DNA from: Mycobacterium sherrisii
Lineage (GTDB): Bacteria > Actinomycetota > Actinomycetes > Mycobacteriales > Mycobacteriaceae
Assembly (NCBI RefSeq): GCF_002102355.1
Contig: NZ_LQPT01000033.1
Coordinates: 1-64,000 of the forward strand
Direction of reading: 5' to 3'
DNA: 64,000 bases
The translations under genes were made by a program, and so were the position numbers. The notes under the pieces were generated by a model. The model searched no databases. It had not been told where the DNA came from and saw only the letters and a program-made list of their open reading frames with translations. Below are positions 9,101 to 17,824 of this stretch, piece by piece. How positions within the stretch are numbered: the stretch's first letter is position 1; every line of letters starts with the position of its first letter.

Positions 9101-12086
9101 CCGGTCGCTGACGTATCGCGAATTGGACGAGCACGCCAACCAGCTGGCGCACCACCTGATCGCGCTGGGCGCGGGTCCCGGCGCCTGTCTGGCGGTGCTG
9201 TTTGCACGTTCGGCCGAGGCGATCGTGGCGATCCTGGCGGTGCTCAAGGCGGGCGCCGCGTATCTGCCCATCGATCCCGCGGTGCCCGACACGCGCATCG
9301 AGTTCATGCTCGCCGACGCGGAGCCGATCGCGGCGGTGACGCCGACGCGGCTGGCCGACCGGTTCACCGGACACCGGCTGCGTATCGTCGACGTCGACGA
9401 TCCCGCGATAAAAGCGCGGCCGCGCACCGGGTTACCGTCGCCGCAACCCGACGACATCGCCCACATCGTGTACACCTCGGGCACGACGGGTGTGCCGAAG
9501 GGGGTGGCGACGACCCACCACAACGTGACCCAGCTGCTGGAGTCCCTGCATGTGGGTCTGCCGTCGGGACCCGGCGAGGTTTGGTCGCAATGGTATTCCT
9601 ACGCTTTCGACGCCTCCATCGAAGAGATCTGGGGCGCGCTACTGCACGGATCTTGCCTGGTGGTGGTGCCCGAGTCGGTGGCCGCCACGCCAGATGCCTT
9701 CCAGGCCTTGCTGATTGACGAGCACGTCACCGTCTTGCATCAAACCCCGTCGGCGCTGTCGACCCTGACGCCCGCAGGCCTGCCGGACACGGCACTGGTC
9801 GTGGCCGCCGAGGCGTGTTCGGCCGAACTGGTCGATCGTTGGGCGCCGGGACGGATCATGACCAACGCCTACGGGCCCACCGAGACCACACTGTGCGTGA
9901 CGGTCAGTGCACCGTTAACCCCGCAGTCGGGGACACCGCCGATCGGTGCGCCGGTGCCGGGTGCGGCCATGTTCGTCCTGGACGGCTGGTTGCGTCCGGT
10001 GCCGCCGGGCATGGTGGGCGAGTTGTACGTGGCCGGGCGGGGACTGGCCGCCGGCTATCTGCACCGGCCCGGCTTGACGGCGTCGCGGTTCGTGGCGTGC
10101 CCGTTCGGCGGGGCGGGCTCGGCGGGCCAACGCATGTATCGCACCGGCGATCTCGTCCGGTGGGGCGCCGACGGTCAGCTGCAGTACCTGGGACGCGCCG
10201 ACGAGCAGGTGAAGATTCGCGGGTACCGCATCGAGCTGGGTGAAATCCAGGCGGCACTAAGCGATTTGGACGGTGTCGAACAAGCCGTCGTGATCGTGCG
10301 GGAAGACCGCCCCGGCGACAAGCGCCTGGTGGGCTACGTCACCGAGGGGCGGGAGAACGCGGTGGACGTGGCCGATGCGCGCGCCGCGCTGGCGCGGCGG
10401 CTGGCCGCCTACATGGTCCCCGCCGCGGTCGTGGTCCTCGACACGTTGCCGCTGACCGTGAACGGCAAGCTCGACGTCCGTGCCCTGCCGGCACCGTGCT
10501 ATCGCGGCACCGAATACCGCGCCCCGAGTAGCGCCGTCGAGAAAATCGTGGCCGACGGCTACGCCCAGATCCTTGGCCTGGACCGGGTCGGGGTCGACGA
10601 TTCGTTCTTCGACCTCGGCGGCGACAGCATCTCGGCGATGCGGCTGATCGCCACCCTCAACACGGCTCTCGACACCCGCCTCAGCGTCCGCACGCTCTTC
10701 GACGCGCCGTCCGTCGGTGCCCTGAGCCGACAGGTGGACCGCCACGCCATCGACCCGCGCTTTGCGGCCGTGCACGGCGATCAGCCCGAGCGGCTTCGCG
10801 CCGACGATCTCACGCTCGAGAAATTCCTTGACACGCAGACTCTTTCGGCGGCCGCCACGCTGCCGGTGCCGGGGCCCGAGGTGCGCACGGTGCTGCTGAC
10901 CGGGGCGACCGGCTTCCTCGGCCGTTATCTGGTGCTGCACTGGCTCGAGCAGCTGGAGTTGATCGGCGGCACCCTGATCTGTCTGGTACGGGCCAGCTCC
11001 GACGCGGACGCGCACCGTCGCCTGGAAATGGTCCTCGACAGCGGAGATCCGCGGCTATTGGCACACTTTCGCGACCTGGCCGCCGGTCGGCTGCGGGTCA
11101 TCGCGGGGGACAAGGCCAAAACGCGGCTGGGCCTCGACGAGCAGACCTGGCAGCAGCTAGCGGAATCCGTTGACCTGATTGTCGATTCGGCCGCGCTGGT
11201 CAACGGCGTGCTGCCCTACGCGGAGCTGTTCGGGCCCAATGTCGCCGGGACCGCCGAACTGATCCGGCTGGCGCTGACCGCCAGGCTCAAACCCTACGCG
11301 TACGTGTCCACGGCCAACGTGGGCGATTCGGTTGAACGATCGGCATTCACCGAGGATGCCGACATCCGGGTGATCAGCCCGACGCGCAGCAACGACGGCG
11401 GACCGGTCAGCGGCTACGCCAACAGCAAGTGGGCCGGCGAGGTGCTGTTGCGGGAAGCCCACGACCTGTGCGCCCTGCCCGTTGTGGTGTTTCGCAGCAG
11501 CATGATTCTGGCCGACACCAGTTACCTCGGTCAGCTCAACGTGGCGGACCTGGTCACCCGGATGGTGCTGAGCGTGCTGGCCACCGGCATCGCACCCGGG
11601 TCTTTCTATCAGCGTGACGCGAACGGCAACCGGCAACGCGCCCATTACGACGGGCTGCCCGTAGAATTCGTCGCGCAGGCGATCGTCGCCCTCGGTGCCC
11701 AAACGGTCGACGGGTTCCACACCTACCACGTGATGAACCCGCACGACGACGGCATCGGCCTCGACACCTACGTCGACTGGCTCATCCAGGCGGGTCACCC
11801 GATCAAGCGCATCGACGATTTCGACCTGTGGTTGCGGCGATTCGAGGCCGGCCTGCGCCGCCTGCCGGAACGGCAACGGCAGCACAGCGTGCTGGCGTTA
11901 CTGCAGTCGGCGGGGCCCCGATATCTGCGCCCGGCAACGCCGACCCGCGGCGCGTCGGCGTCGACCGCCAGGTTCCGCGCCGCGGTGCAGGAAGCCAAAA
12001 TCGGAGCCGATAACGACATCCCGCATGTCAGCGCACCAATCCTGGAAAAATACGTCACCGATTTGCAGCTGCTCGGACTGCTCTAA
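3177..12086 (+). CDS. two-module NRPS with terminal thioester reductase (C-A-T-E-C-A-T-R)
   Basis: This 2,969-residue synthetase reads in order as follows. Condensation 1 spans about 10-420 with HHVLLDG near 141. Adenylation 1 spans about 455-930 with [11 protein letters not shown] near 601. Carrier 1 has its phosphopantetheine Ser at 983 in LGGDS. Epimerisation spans about 1030-1480 with [17 protein letters not shown] and AFNYLGR. Condensation 2 has HHIVLDG near 1642, adenylation 2 has YTSGTTG near 2098, and carrier 2 has Ser 2484. The reductase spans about 2570-2969 with [11 protein letters not shown] and a Tyr-x3-Lys in [11 protein letters not shown]. Both adenylation pockets read D-A-E-H-V-A-A-L-C-K by alignment to GrsA, a code I cannot assign. 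The predicted product is a dipeptide, first residue D, released as an aldehyde or alcohol, or cyclised. The IdeR-like box and formyltransferase upstream suggest an iron-responsive peptide. Confidence 0.93.
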   Translation: MLDYGTQPDMLGPLTPAQRSMWVAQELQPDVPYNFAGYVEIDHHVDAEKLMAACESAATRFGSPCARLALDRGEPVFMLDHAIPHALHCVDLRAESDPAAAGRAWMHDDYRRPVDLLTDRLTHFALLRVTDDLCYFYVRAHHVLLDGYGAYNFLRHVADAYSEGPRSAGVVDFSEFDVIRAADEKYRQSPRSHADAQYWKSVLTGSPDIADLSGRQRPVAPRHPQVRELACPASRDGQRHFDVAQVIATMAVFLAKTTGRQTISLSLPVSARTTAALKKCAGMVSNMVPLIIDVAEHDSIGALTDRVGRAVVGALRHQQYRGFPEIIGDGTPSDMNLEFGPVVNVLDFAAPLHFGPSQSACHVLSNFPIQDVAVNIYPQLGDGAPRVHFSWNPDRYPADEIAGHIRRLEALFENLLVADPSVVVGTVPLLDDAERARLDGLGNRAVLSRPVAGASIPELFAAQVLRTPDAVAVSCAGRSLTYAELDEQANRLAHRLVGLGAGPGQCVATLFPRSAHAIVAICAVLKSGAAYLPIDSAVPDSRIEFMLTDARPIAALTTIDLAGRLAGRGVPVVDVADPALHSQPGTALPMPAPDDVAHIVYTSGTTGVPKGVATTHHNVTQLLQPLHPGLPSGPGQVWSQWYSYAFDASVEEIWGALLHGSRLLIVPEAVAASPAEFQALLIDERVTVLHQTPSAVSALTPDGLDSTAVVVAAEPCAVELVDRWAPGRVMTNAYGPTETTLCVTVSVPLRPGAGEVPIGAPIPGAALFVLDGRLRPVPPGVVGELYVAGLGVGLGYVRRAGLTSSRFVACPFGDAGQRMYRTGDLVAWGPGGQLRYIGRADEQVKIRGYRIEIGEIRSALAGLGGVDQAVVIVREDRPGDKKLIGYVTELIAGRVDIAAARAHLAKRLPAYMVPAAIVTLDALPLTVNGKLDTRALPAPEYRDTQYRAPSTAVEEILSAIYAEVLGLDRVGVDDSFFDLGGDSILSMRIVARARAAGVLCRPRDIFVEQTVAGLARVATIVTGNADPADDGVGPVIATPIVRWLHGVDGPIDEFNQTLVIDAPPGVTDSDVVVVLQAILDRHPMLRLCVDDDGAGDWSLHVPDPGSARATDQLQIVEALSDDALTRARSWLNPGAGVMVSALWATSTAQLVLIIHHLAVDGVSWRILLEDLNIAWAQHRGGQPVALPGGGTSFARWSALLAEHARRPDIAKHAQTWREITATAPAPPALRPGTDTYADTYAGAGRLSLTLDAETTRLLLGDVPSALHAGVQDILLIAFGLAVAEFLGGAGAPVVIDVEGHGRQELADVRVDLSRTVGWFTVKHPVALTLDELDWSEIAAGGAALGAVLKAAKEQLRALPDGLTYGLLRYLNAEVELDQPDPAIAFNYLGRLGVASDLAAQLWRPSPDTLSVSATTASVPMPLSHAVVLDAAALDGEAGPRLHANWTWAPSVMNGDQANRLGQLWFDALTGICAHVRGGGGGFTPSDLLPARLTQPQIDELARHHRIADVLPLTPLQQGLLFHATIAARSGVGPYAPQLVIGLTGPLDEIRLRDAVYAVVDRHPNLAARFCPQFDPPVQIIPADPAPAWRSIDLGGAADADERIQRVCAEERAAVCDLANPPVFRAALLRTAAGQHRLVLTNHHIVLDGWSLPILLREIFASYDGQRLPAPVPYRRFVAWLADRDLDAARAAWRDVLAGFDTPTLVGSHRVGELGPRGLTAIRLPEPTTRALTQLARAHRTTLNIVLQAGWAQLLIWLTGRHDVAFGATVSGRPTEVAGAESLVGLTINTIPVRARAGALITTADLLHQLHDGHQRTLEHHHLALSDIHRIAGHDQLFDTLFVYENYPIDSAVSTGLGALAITEFTSRESTHYPLTLQVAPGPELGLRIEYDAELFDAESVARLADRLQRVLQAMVQAPSGRLSAVDLLDTDEHARLDVLGNLPVLTKAVAGTSIPELFAAQVARTPDAPALRCAGRSLTYRELDEHANQLAHHLIALGAGPGACLAVLFARSAEAIVAILAVLKAGAAYLPIDPAVPDTRIEFMLADAEPIAAVTPTRLADRFTGHRLRIVDVDDPAIKARPRTGLPSPQPDDIAHIVYTSGTTGVPKGVATTHHNVTQLLESLHVGLPSGPGEVWSQWYSYAFDASIEEIWGALLHGSCLVVVPESVAATPDAFQALLIDEHVTVLHQTPSALSTLTPAGLPDTALVVAAEACSAELVDRWAPGRIMTNAYGPTETTLCVTVSAPLTPQSGTPPIGAPVPGAAMFVLDGWLRPVPPGMVGELYVAGRGLAAGYLHRPGLTASRFVACPFGGAGSAGQRMYRTGDLVRWGADGQLQYLGRADEQVKIRGYRIELGEIQAALSDLDGVEQAVVIVREDRPGDKRLVGYVTEGRENAVDVADARAALARRLAAYMVPAAVVVLDTLPLTVNGKLDVRALPAPCYRGTEYRAPSSAVEKIVADGYAQILGLDRVGVDDSFFDLGGDSISAMRLIATLNTALDTRLSVRTLFDAPSVGALSRQVDRHAIDPRFAAVHGDQPERLRADDLTLEKFLDTQTLSAAATLPVPGPEVRTVLLTGATGFLGRYLVLHWLEQLELIGGTLICLVRASSDADAHRRLEMVLDSGDPRLLAHFRDLAAGRLRVIAGDKAKTRLGLDEQTWQQLAESVDLIVDSAALVNGVLPYAELFGPNVAGTAELIRLALTARLKPYAYVSTANVGDSVERSAFTEDADIRVISPTRSNDGGPVSGYANSKWAGEVLLREAHDLCALPVVVFRSSMILADTSYLGQLNVADLVTRMVLSVLATGIAPGSFYQRDANGNRQRAHYDGLPVEFVAQAIVALGAQTVDGFHTYHVMNPHDDGIGLDTYVDWLIQAGHPIKRIDDFDLWLRRFEAGLRRLPERQRQHSVLALLQSAGPRYLRPATPTRGASASTARFRAAVQEAKIGADNDIPHVSAPILEKYVTDLQLLGLL
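6876..6899 (+). repeat. 12-bp perfect tandem duplication inside the NRPS epimerisation domain
   Basis: GATACTTATGCC occurs twice head to tail and encodes Asp-Thr-Tyr-Ala twice. It lies in a linker-like stretch of the epimerisation domain. Its AT-rich codons (ACT, TAT) stand out from the surrounding GC-rich sequence. It is in frame, so it probably represents a recent slippage duplication without loss of function. Confidence 0.85.
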
Positions 12087-12096
12087 CCTGACCACC

Positions 12097-12468
12097 ATGA
12101 TCCGTTGCGTCGTCACCGTGGTGATGCCGATCCTCGGTGTGCCGGGCTTCGGCGCCCCGGTTCCGTTGGACATTGCACCCGCCAAGATCGACGCCAGCGT
12201 CGCGACCGTGACCTATGACTGTGGCAACCAATCGCCGATCAGGATCGTGGGACAGGACGCGACCGTGACCCTGAACGGATCATGCGGCGAAGTCGACGTC
12301 ACCGGCATCGCGAACACCGTCAACCTGCAAACCGTGGCGAGCATCCGGGTCACCGGCACCGGCAACCACATCACCTGGATGAATGGCCCGGACGGCAAAA
12401 TCCCGCGGATCAGCAACACCGGCGGCAGCAACTCGGTCGTCGGCCCCGGCGGGATCCAGATCCAGTAG
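12097..12468 (+). CDS. DUF3060 exported protein
   Basis: The 123-residue protein has a short N-terminal hydrophobic segment (MIRCVVTVVMPILGVPGFG), probably an export signal or anchor. Repeating beta-strand units follow, in which Gly-x-Asn/Cys patterns (GQDATVTLNGSCGEV, GIANTVNLQT, GTGNHITWMNG) mark the DUF3060 beta-helix family common in mycobacteria. The ATG at 12097, ten bases after the NRPS stop, is preferred over an upstream in-frame start inside the NRPS gene. The close spacing suggests cotranscription with the NRPS, though DUF3060 genes are usually independent. The molecular role of the family is unknown. Confidence 0.75.
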   Translation: MIRCVVTVVMPILGVPGFGAPVPLDIAPAKIDASVATVTYDCGNQSPIRIVGQDATVTLNGSCGEVDVTGIANTVNLQTVASIRVTGTGNHITWMNGPDGKIPRISNTGGSNSVVGPGGIQIQ

Positions 12469-12525
12469 GCGCCGACACCCGCGCGCATCTTCCGTGCGGC
12501 CGCGCGGCGTCGTACGCTCGGTGCG

Positions 12526-13566
12526 ATGCTGGCAAACTCCGAGATCCGGTTCCTGCGCGTGGACTCCGGCCGGGTGGCCTACGAGGTGCGCGGCGACGGT
12601 CCGGCCCTGGTCGCCCCGGCCTGGTGGGTCAGCCATCTCGAACTCGACTGGCAGAGCGCGGGATTCCGGCGTTTCTGGGACAGCGTCGCCCGCGGCTACA
12701 CGCTGATCCGCTACGACCGGCTCGGCGTCGGCATGTCGGATCGCGCGGTGCACGAGTCGGACCTGACGCTGGCCGGCGAGGTCGCGCTGCTGGGCGCCCT
12801 GTTCGACGAGCTCGGACTGCAACGCGCATCGCTGGTGGGCGGCTCCTGCGGAAGTTGTAGCGCAATCGCTTTCGCCGCAACATATCCCGAACGTGTCGAC
12901 CGGCTGGTGCTGTACGGGTCCTATGCCGACGGCTCGGCGATCACGGAGCCGGAGGTGAGCGATGCGATCGTCGCGGCGGTGCGTGCGCATTGGGGGCTGG
13001 GCTCGCGTCTGCTCAGCCATATCTTTTTGGGTTCCGCCGAATCCGTGGAGCACGAACGTTTTGCGCGGCTGCAGCGAGAAGCGGCAACCGCCGAAACCGC
13101 GGCCGCGTTGCTGGGACTGGTCTACCGCCTCGACGTCCGCGCGCAGCTTGCCGAGGTCGGCTGTCCGACCCTGGTTGTGCATCGTCGCGACGACCGCGCG
13201 GTGCCGTACCGGCTGGGGCGCGAGGTCGCTGCCGGGATTCCGGGCGCCGCACTGCTTTCCCTGTCGGGCAATGCCCACTTCCCCTGGCATGGCGACGTGG
13301 ATTCCGTTGCGCGCGCCTGCCGCGAGCTGCTGGGCGCGTCCCAGGAGCCGCCACAGTCGGATGATGAAGACCAGATCGTGCTGACCGTGCGCGAACGCGA
13401 GATCCTCGCCTGCGTCGCGCGCGGCCTGCACGATCGCGAGATCGCCGAGCAATTGGTGCTGAGCCCGCACACCGTGCATCGCCATGTGGCCAACATCCGC
13501 CGCAAGCTCGGCCGCAGCTCGCGCGGCGCCGCCGTCGCCGAGGCCGCCGGCCTGGGGCTGCTGTGA
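12526..13566 (+). CDS. alpha/beta hydrolase fused to a LuxR-type HTH
   Basis: The 346-residue protein has an N-terminal alpha/beta-hydrolase fold (about 10-270) and a C-terminal LuxR/GerE helix-turn-helix (about 285-346). The nucleophile elbow is GGSCGS (GxSxG). A distal His candidate is in SGNAHFPWHG and an Asp candidate in VVHRRDDRAVPY. The HTH reads LTVREREILACVARGLHDREIAEQL (split here only for description), followed by SPHTVHRHVANIRRKLG. A hydrolase-like domain in place of a receiver suggests ligand sensing, or turnover of the ligand, coupled to transcription. It is followed 80 bases later by a methyltransferase on the same strand. The target genes are unknown. Confidence 0.85.
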   Translation: MLANSEIRFLRVDSGRVAYEVRGDGPALVAPAWWVSHLELDWQSAGFRRFWDSVARGYTLIRYDRLGVGMSDRAVHESDLTLAGEVALLGALFDELGLQRASLVGGSCGSCSAIAFAATYPERVDRLVLYGSYADGSAITEPEVSDAIVAAVRAHWGLGSRLLSHIFLGSAESVEHERFARLQREAATAETAAALLGLVYRLDVRAQLAEVGCPTLVVHRRDDRAVPYRLGREVAAGIPGAALLSLSGNAHFPWHGDVDSVARACRELLGASQEPPQSDDEDQIVLTVREREILACVARGLHDREIAEQLVLSPHTVHRHVANIRRKLGRSSRGAAVAEAAGLGLL

Positions 13567-13646
13567 AGTGGCCGAAACGGGCCATCCGCCCAAGATGGCC
13601 GCACTGAGCGACGCGCGGTGACACCGGGCACCGTTACGTTCACGCC

Positions 13647-14303
13647 ATGACCGACACCGGCATTCGACGGGAAGTCCGCCCATCCTCCGGCGCTTGGCTG
13701 CGCGTGATGGCCGTGGTGTATGACCCGTTCGTCTGGCTGGGCGAACTGGCGGGCATGCGCCAACGGCGGTGCACTCTGCTCAGCGGCGCGCGGGGCGGCG
13801 TGCTCGAAATCGGTGCCGGAACGGGACTCAACATCGGGTGCTATCCCGACGGCATCGACCAGCTCGTGCTTGCCGAACCCGAGCCGGCCATGCGCCGCAG
13901 GCTCGCCCGCCGGCTGCGGCGGCACGCCCAGCCGGCGCGCATCATCGATGCGTCCGCAGAGCGGCTGCCGCTTCCCGACGACTCCGTAGACACCCTCGTC
14001 TCGACACTGGTCTTGTGCACCGTCGCCGATCCCGAACGTGCCTTACGCGAGATCGCGCGGGTATTGCGCCCCGGCGGTCAGCTGCTGTTCATCGAGCACG
14101 TGCGCGCGCAATCCGCTCTGCTGGCGCGGTGGCAGGATTGGCTGTTCGCCGCCTGGCGCGGGTTCGCGGGCGGCTGCTGCTGCAACCGCCCGATCGGGGA
14201 CTTGATCCGCGGCTGCGGGTTTGACGTCGTGGCCGACGAAGCCGTATGGCGCGGCATGCCCCGCATCGTCCACCCGCTCATCGTGGGCCGCGCGACCCAC
14301 TGA
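13647..14303 (+). CDS. class I SAM-dependent methyltransferase
   Basis: The 218-residue protein has the Rossmann-type SAM motif I as VLEIGAGTGLNIGCYP. An acidic motif II residue is in LVLAEPEPAM, and post-motif segments (RIIDASAERLPLPDDSVD, VLRPGGQLLFIEHV) are typical of UbiE/Methyltransf_11 proteins. The C-terminal part has an amphipathic segment (WQDWLFAAWRGFAGGCCCN) that may contact membrane. This arrangement resembles METTL7/phospholipid-methyltransferase-like proteins, but the substrate cannot be read from sequence. It is probably monocistronic and is followed by an inverted repeat. Confidence 0.82.
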   Translation: MTDTGIRREVRPSSGAWLRVMAVVYDPFVWLGELAGMRQRRCTLLSGARGGVLEIGAGTGLNIGCYPDGIDQLVLAEPEPAMRRRLARRLRRHAQPARIIDASAERLPLPDDSVDTLVSTLVLCTVADPERALREIARVLRPGGQLLFIEHVRAQSALLARWQDWLFAAWRGFAGGCCCNRPIGDLIRGCGFDVVADEAVWRGMPRIVHPLIVGRATH

Positions 14304-14354
14304 TCATCTTTGACTACAGTCGTTTTCATCACGGTCCGCAGACGTCGTCGATTG

Positions 14355-14380
14355 GGTCACCTCGCTAGCATCAGGTGACC
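14355..14380. promoter_or_regulatory. perfect 8-bp inverted repeat between methyltransferase and MFS carrier
   Basis: GGTCACCT (14355-14362) and AGGTGACC (14373-14380) are exact inverted complements separated by 10 bases. It lies 52 bases after the methyltransferase stop and 119 bases before the MFS start. It could be a weak terminator, followed by TTGCC rather than a T-run, or a dimeric repressor operator for the carrier. Symmetry and spacing favour an operator slightly. Confidence 0.5.
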
Positions 14381-14498
14381 TTGCCGAAAGGCATCGCGAC
14401 CTCGCTGCCGTATGTTACTGCCTTGCTTAACAATTGGTTACCGGCAGGCAACGGGCGGGCGTTCCGATGCATCATGAGCCTGCTGCGAAAAGAGGACG

Positions 14499-15881
14499 AT
14501 GTCGTCTGTTGGGGTGTTGTCGCGTAGTCGAATTATTGCCGGACCGCGGTGGAACAGATGGCTTGTGCCGCCCGCCGCGCTTTCCATCCACCTGGCGATC
14601 GGCAGCGTCTACTCGTGGAGCGTCTTCAAGCTGCCCTTGCATGACACCCTGCACGCGTCCGGGCTTTTGAGTGCCATCCCGTTCACCCTGGGCATCGTCA
14701 TGCTCGGCGTGTCGGCGGCGGTCTTCGGCACCGCGGTGGACCGGAAGGGCCCGCGCTGGGCGATGGTCGTCGCGCTGTCGTGCTTTTGCGGCGGCTTGTT
14801 GATCTCGGCTGCCGCGGCCGAGCTCGGCCAGATGTGGCTGATCATCGTCGGTTACGGAATCGTCGGTGGCGTCGGGCTTGGGATCGGCTATATATCACCG
14901 GTTTCCACGTTGATGAAGTGGTTCCCCGACCGGCCGGGCATGGCGACCGGCTTCGCCATCATGGGTTTCGGCGGCGGTGCGTTGATCGCCTCGCCCTGGT
15001 CGTCGCAGCTGATGAAGTGGTTCGGCACCGACCGGCACGGCCTGGCCGCGACATTTTTGGTGATGGGATTGGTTTACGCCGTGTTCATGTCCCTGGGCGT
15101 CGTTCTCATTCGGGTACCGGCACCGGGATGGGAGCCGCCGGTCGTCCGAAACGTCGTCGCGAAGACTCCGCACGCCGCCGGCCCGGATCACACCGCCAAC
15201 GAGGCGATCAAGACGCCCCAATTCTGGCTGCTGTGGGTCGTGCTGTGCTTCAACGTCACCGCGGGAATCGGCATCCTGGAACGAGCCGCGCCCATCTACC
15301 GGGATTACTTCCCCCACGCGGCATCTCCCGCCGCGCTGACGGCGGCCGCCGCCGGTTTCGTCGCCATGCTGTCGCTGGCGAACTCGTTGGGACGGATCTT
15401 GTGGAGCTCGGCCTCAGACACGGTCGGACGAAAGAACATGTACCGGCTGTACCTGGGTTTGGGCGCGGCGCTCTATCTGGTCTTGATCGTCGCGCAAAAC
15501 GCCAGCAAGCCGTTGTTCCTGGTGGTCTGCATTCTCCTGCTGTCGTTCTACGGCGCTGGATTCTCAACGGCCCCAGCGTATTTGCGTGACCTGTTTGGTT
15601 ACCTCGAGGTCGGAGCGATCCACGGCAGGCTGCTGACGGCGTGGTCGACGGCCGGCGTGCTCGGGCCGGTCATCGTCAATGCGATCGCCGACAACCGGAT
15701 CGCCGCGCACGTGACCGGTCCCGAGCGCTATCGATGGTCGTTCATGATCATGCTGGGCCTATTGGTGATCGGCGTGATCTGCAACGAGCTGATTCGGGTC
15801 CCACAGCCGCCGAACTTCCTTGGCGCGGCAACCGACACGCGGCAACCCGCCGGCGTGACTTCCGGAGAGGGTGTGGAATGA
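14499..15881 (+). CDS. MFS transporter, OFA (oxalate/formate antiporter-like) family
   Basis: The 460-residue protein has about 12 hydrophobic helices. The N-terminus (AIGSVYSWSVFKLPLHDTL) and GRILWSSASDTVGRKNMY are typical of the oxalate/formate:antiporter (OxlT-like) branch of the major facilitator superfamily. The start ATG follows AAGAGGACG. The stop overlaps the start of a 33-residue gene by four bases (ATGA), so the two are translationally coupled. Substrates of actinobacterial members are not established; an organic anion is the family expectation. Confidence 0.88.
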   Translation: MSSVGVLSRSRIIAGPRWNRWLVPPAALSIHLAIGSVYSWSVFKLPLHDTLHASGLLSAIPFTLGIVMLGVSAAVFGTAVDRKGPRWAMVVALSCFCGGLLISAAAAELGQMWLIIVGYGIVGGVGLGIGYISPVSTLMKWFPDRPGMATGFAIMGFGGGALIASPWSSQLMKWFGTDRHGLAATFLVMGLVYAVFMSLGVVLIRVPAPGWEPPVVRNVVAKTPHAAGPDHTANEAIKTPQFWLLWVVLCFNVTAGIGILERAAPIYRDYFPHAASPAALTAAAAGFVAMLSLANSLGRILWSSASDTVGRKNMYRLYLGLGAALYLVLIVAQNASKPLFLVVCILLLSFYGAGFSTAPAYLRDLFGYLEVGAIHGRLLTAWSTAGVLGPVIVNAIADNRIAAHVTGPERYRWSFMIMLGLLVIGVICNELIRVPQPPNFLGAATDTRQPAGVTSGEGVE

Positions 15882-15979
15882 CAGCACTGCGAGTCGTCAG
15901 CTGGGTGTGGGTGGGAGTGCCGTTCTGCTACGGCCTCTATCAACTCCTCGTCAAGATCCCCGCGCTGTTCCTGAACTGA
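15878..15979 (+). CDS. MFS transporter small subunit, 33 residues
   Basis: This tiny gene encodes a single membrane-spanning segment (VVSWVWVGVPFCYGLYQLLVK, 21 residues in the sequence, core VWVGVPFCYGLYQLL). It starts inside the stop codon of the OFA-type carrier (ATGA overlap), with GGAGAGGGTG just upstream as ribosome binding site. Very small single-helix proteins encoded directly after OFA-type MFS genes are a known family of MFS small subunits. It is likely an accessory helix of the upstream transporter. Confidence 0.72.
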   Translation: MTALRVVSWVWVGVPFCYGLYQLLVKIPALFLN

Positions 15980-16065
15980 GTCGCAACGCCGTAGGCGCCC
16001 TGGGATGGACCCGGAATGGACTCAGCAAGGGAATAGCCCGGCGGCCTGACCGCGTTGGGCCGGAC

Positions 16066-16494
16066 ATGAAATCTTTCACGGAGAGCGAAAGCCAGCAATT
16101 CCTGGCGGACCTGCATGTCGGGGTGGTGTCCGTCGCCGCCGAGGGTGACCGTCCGCCGGCGAGCGTGCCGATTTGGTACGACTATGTTCCGGGCGGAAAC
16201 ATCCGGATCACGACCGGTAGCTCATCGCGCAAGGCCAAGCTGATCAAGCGGGCCGGGGTGGTGACCCTGGTCGCGCAGCGCGAAGAGCTGCCTTATCAGT
16301 ACGTGGTCGTGGAGGGCACGGTGGTGGAAACGACCACGCCGACTCCGGCGGACGTGCAGGAAGCCATTGCCATCCGTTACCTGGGCGAGGAAGGCGGGCG
16401 GGCGTTCGTCAAGAGCCTGGAAGGACACGAGAACGTGTTATTCACCATCCGCCCCGACCGTTGGCTCAGCGCCGATTTCTCCGACGATCTCTGA
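16066..16494 (+). CDS. pyridoxamine-5'-phosphate-oxidase-fold protein (flavin/F420 oxidoreductase family)
   Basis: The 142-residue split-barrel protein begins SESQQFLADLHVGVVSV and has SVPIWYDYVPGGNIRITTG, features of the PPOX/FDOR group abundant in mycobacteria. Members bind FMN, F420 or heme and act on varied small molecules or serve in redox housekeeping. The ATG at 16066 begins the conserved region. It stands between the OFA carrier and a frameshifted small membrane gene and appears to be its own unit. The cofactor cannot be decided from sequence. Confidence 0.78.
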   Translation: MKSFTESESQQFLADLHVGVVSVAAEGDRPPASVPIWYDYVPGGNIRITTGSSSRKAKLIKRAGVVTLVAQREELPYQYVVVEGTVVETTTPTPADVQEAIAIRYLGEEGGRAFVKSLEGHENVLFTIRPDRWLSADFSDDL

Positions 16495-16550
16495 GCCGGC
16501 GTCGGCAAATCCGGTAACACGCCCCGGCCGGTGCGATAACGGCAATAGTG

Positions 16551-16575
16551 GTTCGAAGCGAGAAGTCGCGGGTAT
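16551..16575 (+). promoter_or_regulatory. SigF-like promoter (one mismatch)
   Basis: GTTC (16551-16554), 15 bases, then GGGTAT (16570-16575) matches the mycobacterial SigF pattern GTTT-N15/16-GGGTA with one mismatch in the -35. It lies 34 bases upstream of a small membrane-protein gene whose reading frame is broken. Confidence 0.45.
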
Positions 16576-16609
16576 TCCCTGGCGACTTCTCGTGGAGAAA
16601 GGACCGGAC

Positions 16610-16833
16610 ATGTTGCACTCGGTGATTCTGGCTAGCGCGGATCCGCTTGCGGCGGGATTCATTCTGCGCGGGATCAAAGGCATCTTCGTCGCGATAGCAG
16701 CATCATCGCCGCGATCGTCTGCGGCCTGATTGCCGCGATGAAAGGCCGCAATCCGCTGGGCTGGGGAATTCTGGGACTGTTCTTCTCCATTCTCACGCTG
16801 ATCGTCGTTATCGTCATTCCCAGCAAGAAATAG
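16610..16833 (+). pseudogene. small membrane protein gene with a single-base frameshift
   Basis: The ATG at 16610 is preceded by GGAGAAAGGACC. The first frame reads MLHSVILASADPLAAGFILR and ends early. From about 16700 a second frame continues as IIAAIVCGLIAAMKGRNPLG, then WGILGLFFSILTLIVVIVI and PSKK before TAG at 16831. Restoring one base near 16693 (GTCGCGATAGC to GTCGGCGATAGC) would join the halves into a roughly 74-residue protein with two transmembrane helices. Either the gene is inactivated, a programmed frameshift occurs, or the base is a sequencing error. Confidence 0.65.
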
Positions 16834-16885
16834 GCGCCGTGCGGCGTGTTCCGCCTGTCACCTTGGATGGCCCAGCAAACTGCTT

Positions 16886-17581
16886 TTACTTGTCTCGACC
16901 GGCCATGGAATCGGCGGCTTGGCCGACACGCTGTCGCGCGGTCAGCAACAAATGGTCGAAATCGGATTGCGACGTCAGGTGCGGGCCCTCGGTGCGAAAG
17001 TCCTCGCAGATTTGCTCGGCGAGCACACGTAACTTGATGTTCGCTTCTTGCGACAGCCATTTCAGTAGTTCGAAGGCCGCCGCTTCGCCGATGCCGTAAA
17101 TCAGCATCAGCATCCCCTTGACCTGCTCGATAACGGCGCGCTGCTCGGCGATCTCGGCGAGCTTCGCGGTGACGAGGTCCTCGCCTTCCTGCTGCAACGG
17201 GGAGACATCGACATAAAACCCGTGCGTCCCGATCACCGCGCCCTTGCCGTCGCGAAGCTGATCGCCGACCACCACGACATGGTGGACGTGCCCGCCGGTG
17301 TCGATGACGCGATGGCGGGTGCTGAACGCCTGATGGGTGTTGAGTATCTCGTCGATGGTGGCCGCGACTTGTCTTCGGTCATCGGGGTGTTTGTGGGACA
17401 ACACCAGTTCGGTGGTCGGCGTGACCGTGCCGGGCTCATACCCGTGCAGCTGCTGGACCTGCTCCGACCATTCCCAGCGCTGATCGGCGAAGTAGAACCG
17501 GAACCAGCCTGCCCGCTGTGGTGCACCACCGGCGAGGGCCTGTTCGACGTCGGCCGATTGACCGTTGAGGTCCCAATTCAT
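16886..17581 (-). CDS. PAS-ANTAR RNA-binding regulator
   Basis: The 231-residue protein has an N-terminal PAS domain (about 30-140; RFYFADQRWEWSEQVQQLHG, HPDDRRQV, then HVHHVVVVGDQL). A C-terminal ANTAR domain (about 155-210) begins EQRAVIEQVKGMLMLIYGI. ANTAR domains bind paired hairpins in nascent RNA to prevent termination; PAS domains sense small ligands, redox or light. The start at 17581 is preferred because AGGAGA precedes it on the minus strand; an upstream in-frame start at 17629 would add 16 residues. It lies next to the hsp18/MerR pair in a stress-gene region. Confidence 0.85.
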   Translation of the reverse strand: MNWDLNGQSADVEQALAGGAPQRAGWFRFYFADQRWEWSEQVQQLHGYEPGTVTPTTELVLSHKHPDDRRQVAATIDEILNTHQAFSTRHRVIDTGGHVHHVVVVGDQLRDGKGAVIGTHGFYVDVSPLQQEGEDLVTAKLAEIAEQRAVIEQVKGMLMLIYGIGEAAAFELLKWLSQEANIKLRVLAEQICEDFRTEGPHLTSQSDFDHLLLTARQRVGQAADSMAGRDK

Positions 17582-17824
17582 CGCGGGGTTCGTCTCCTGG
17601 GGTTCGGATGCCGACGCAACCACGCCCACCGCGGGTATGCACTCCCGATCGCAGAGGATCGGTGTGCGGTGCGGGAATTCGCGCAGTGGCGGTATGAGTG
17701 GCGCTGGATATTCAACGCCGAGGTCGTGTCAGATCCTGTCACAACGGTCGGCGCGCAGGTCGGGGACCGGCGACGGACGGCGCCGGCGGTGATGCCACGC
17801 CGCCCGTCCCGATCCGTCACTGCA

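Noticed and set aside
12280-13683. 467-residue minus-strand frame across the DUF3060 and hydrolase-LuxR genes
   Set aside because: It overlaps two convincing genes on the other strand and shows no family motif.
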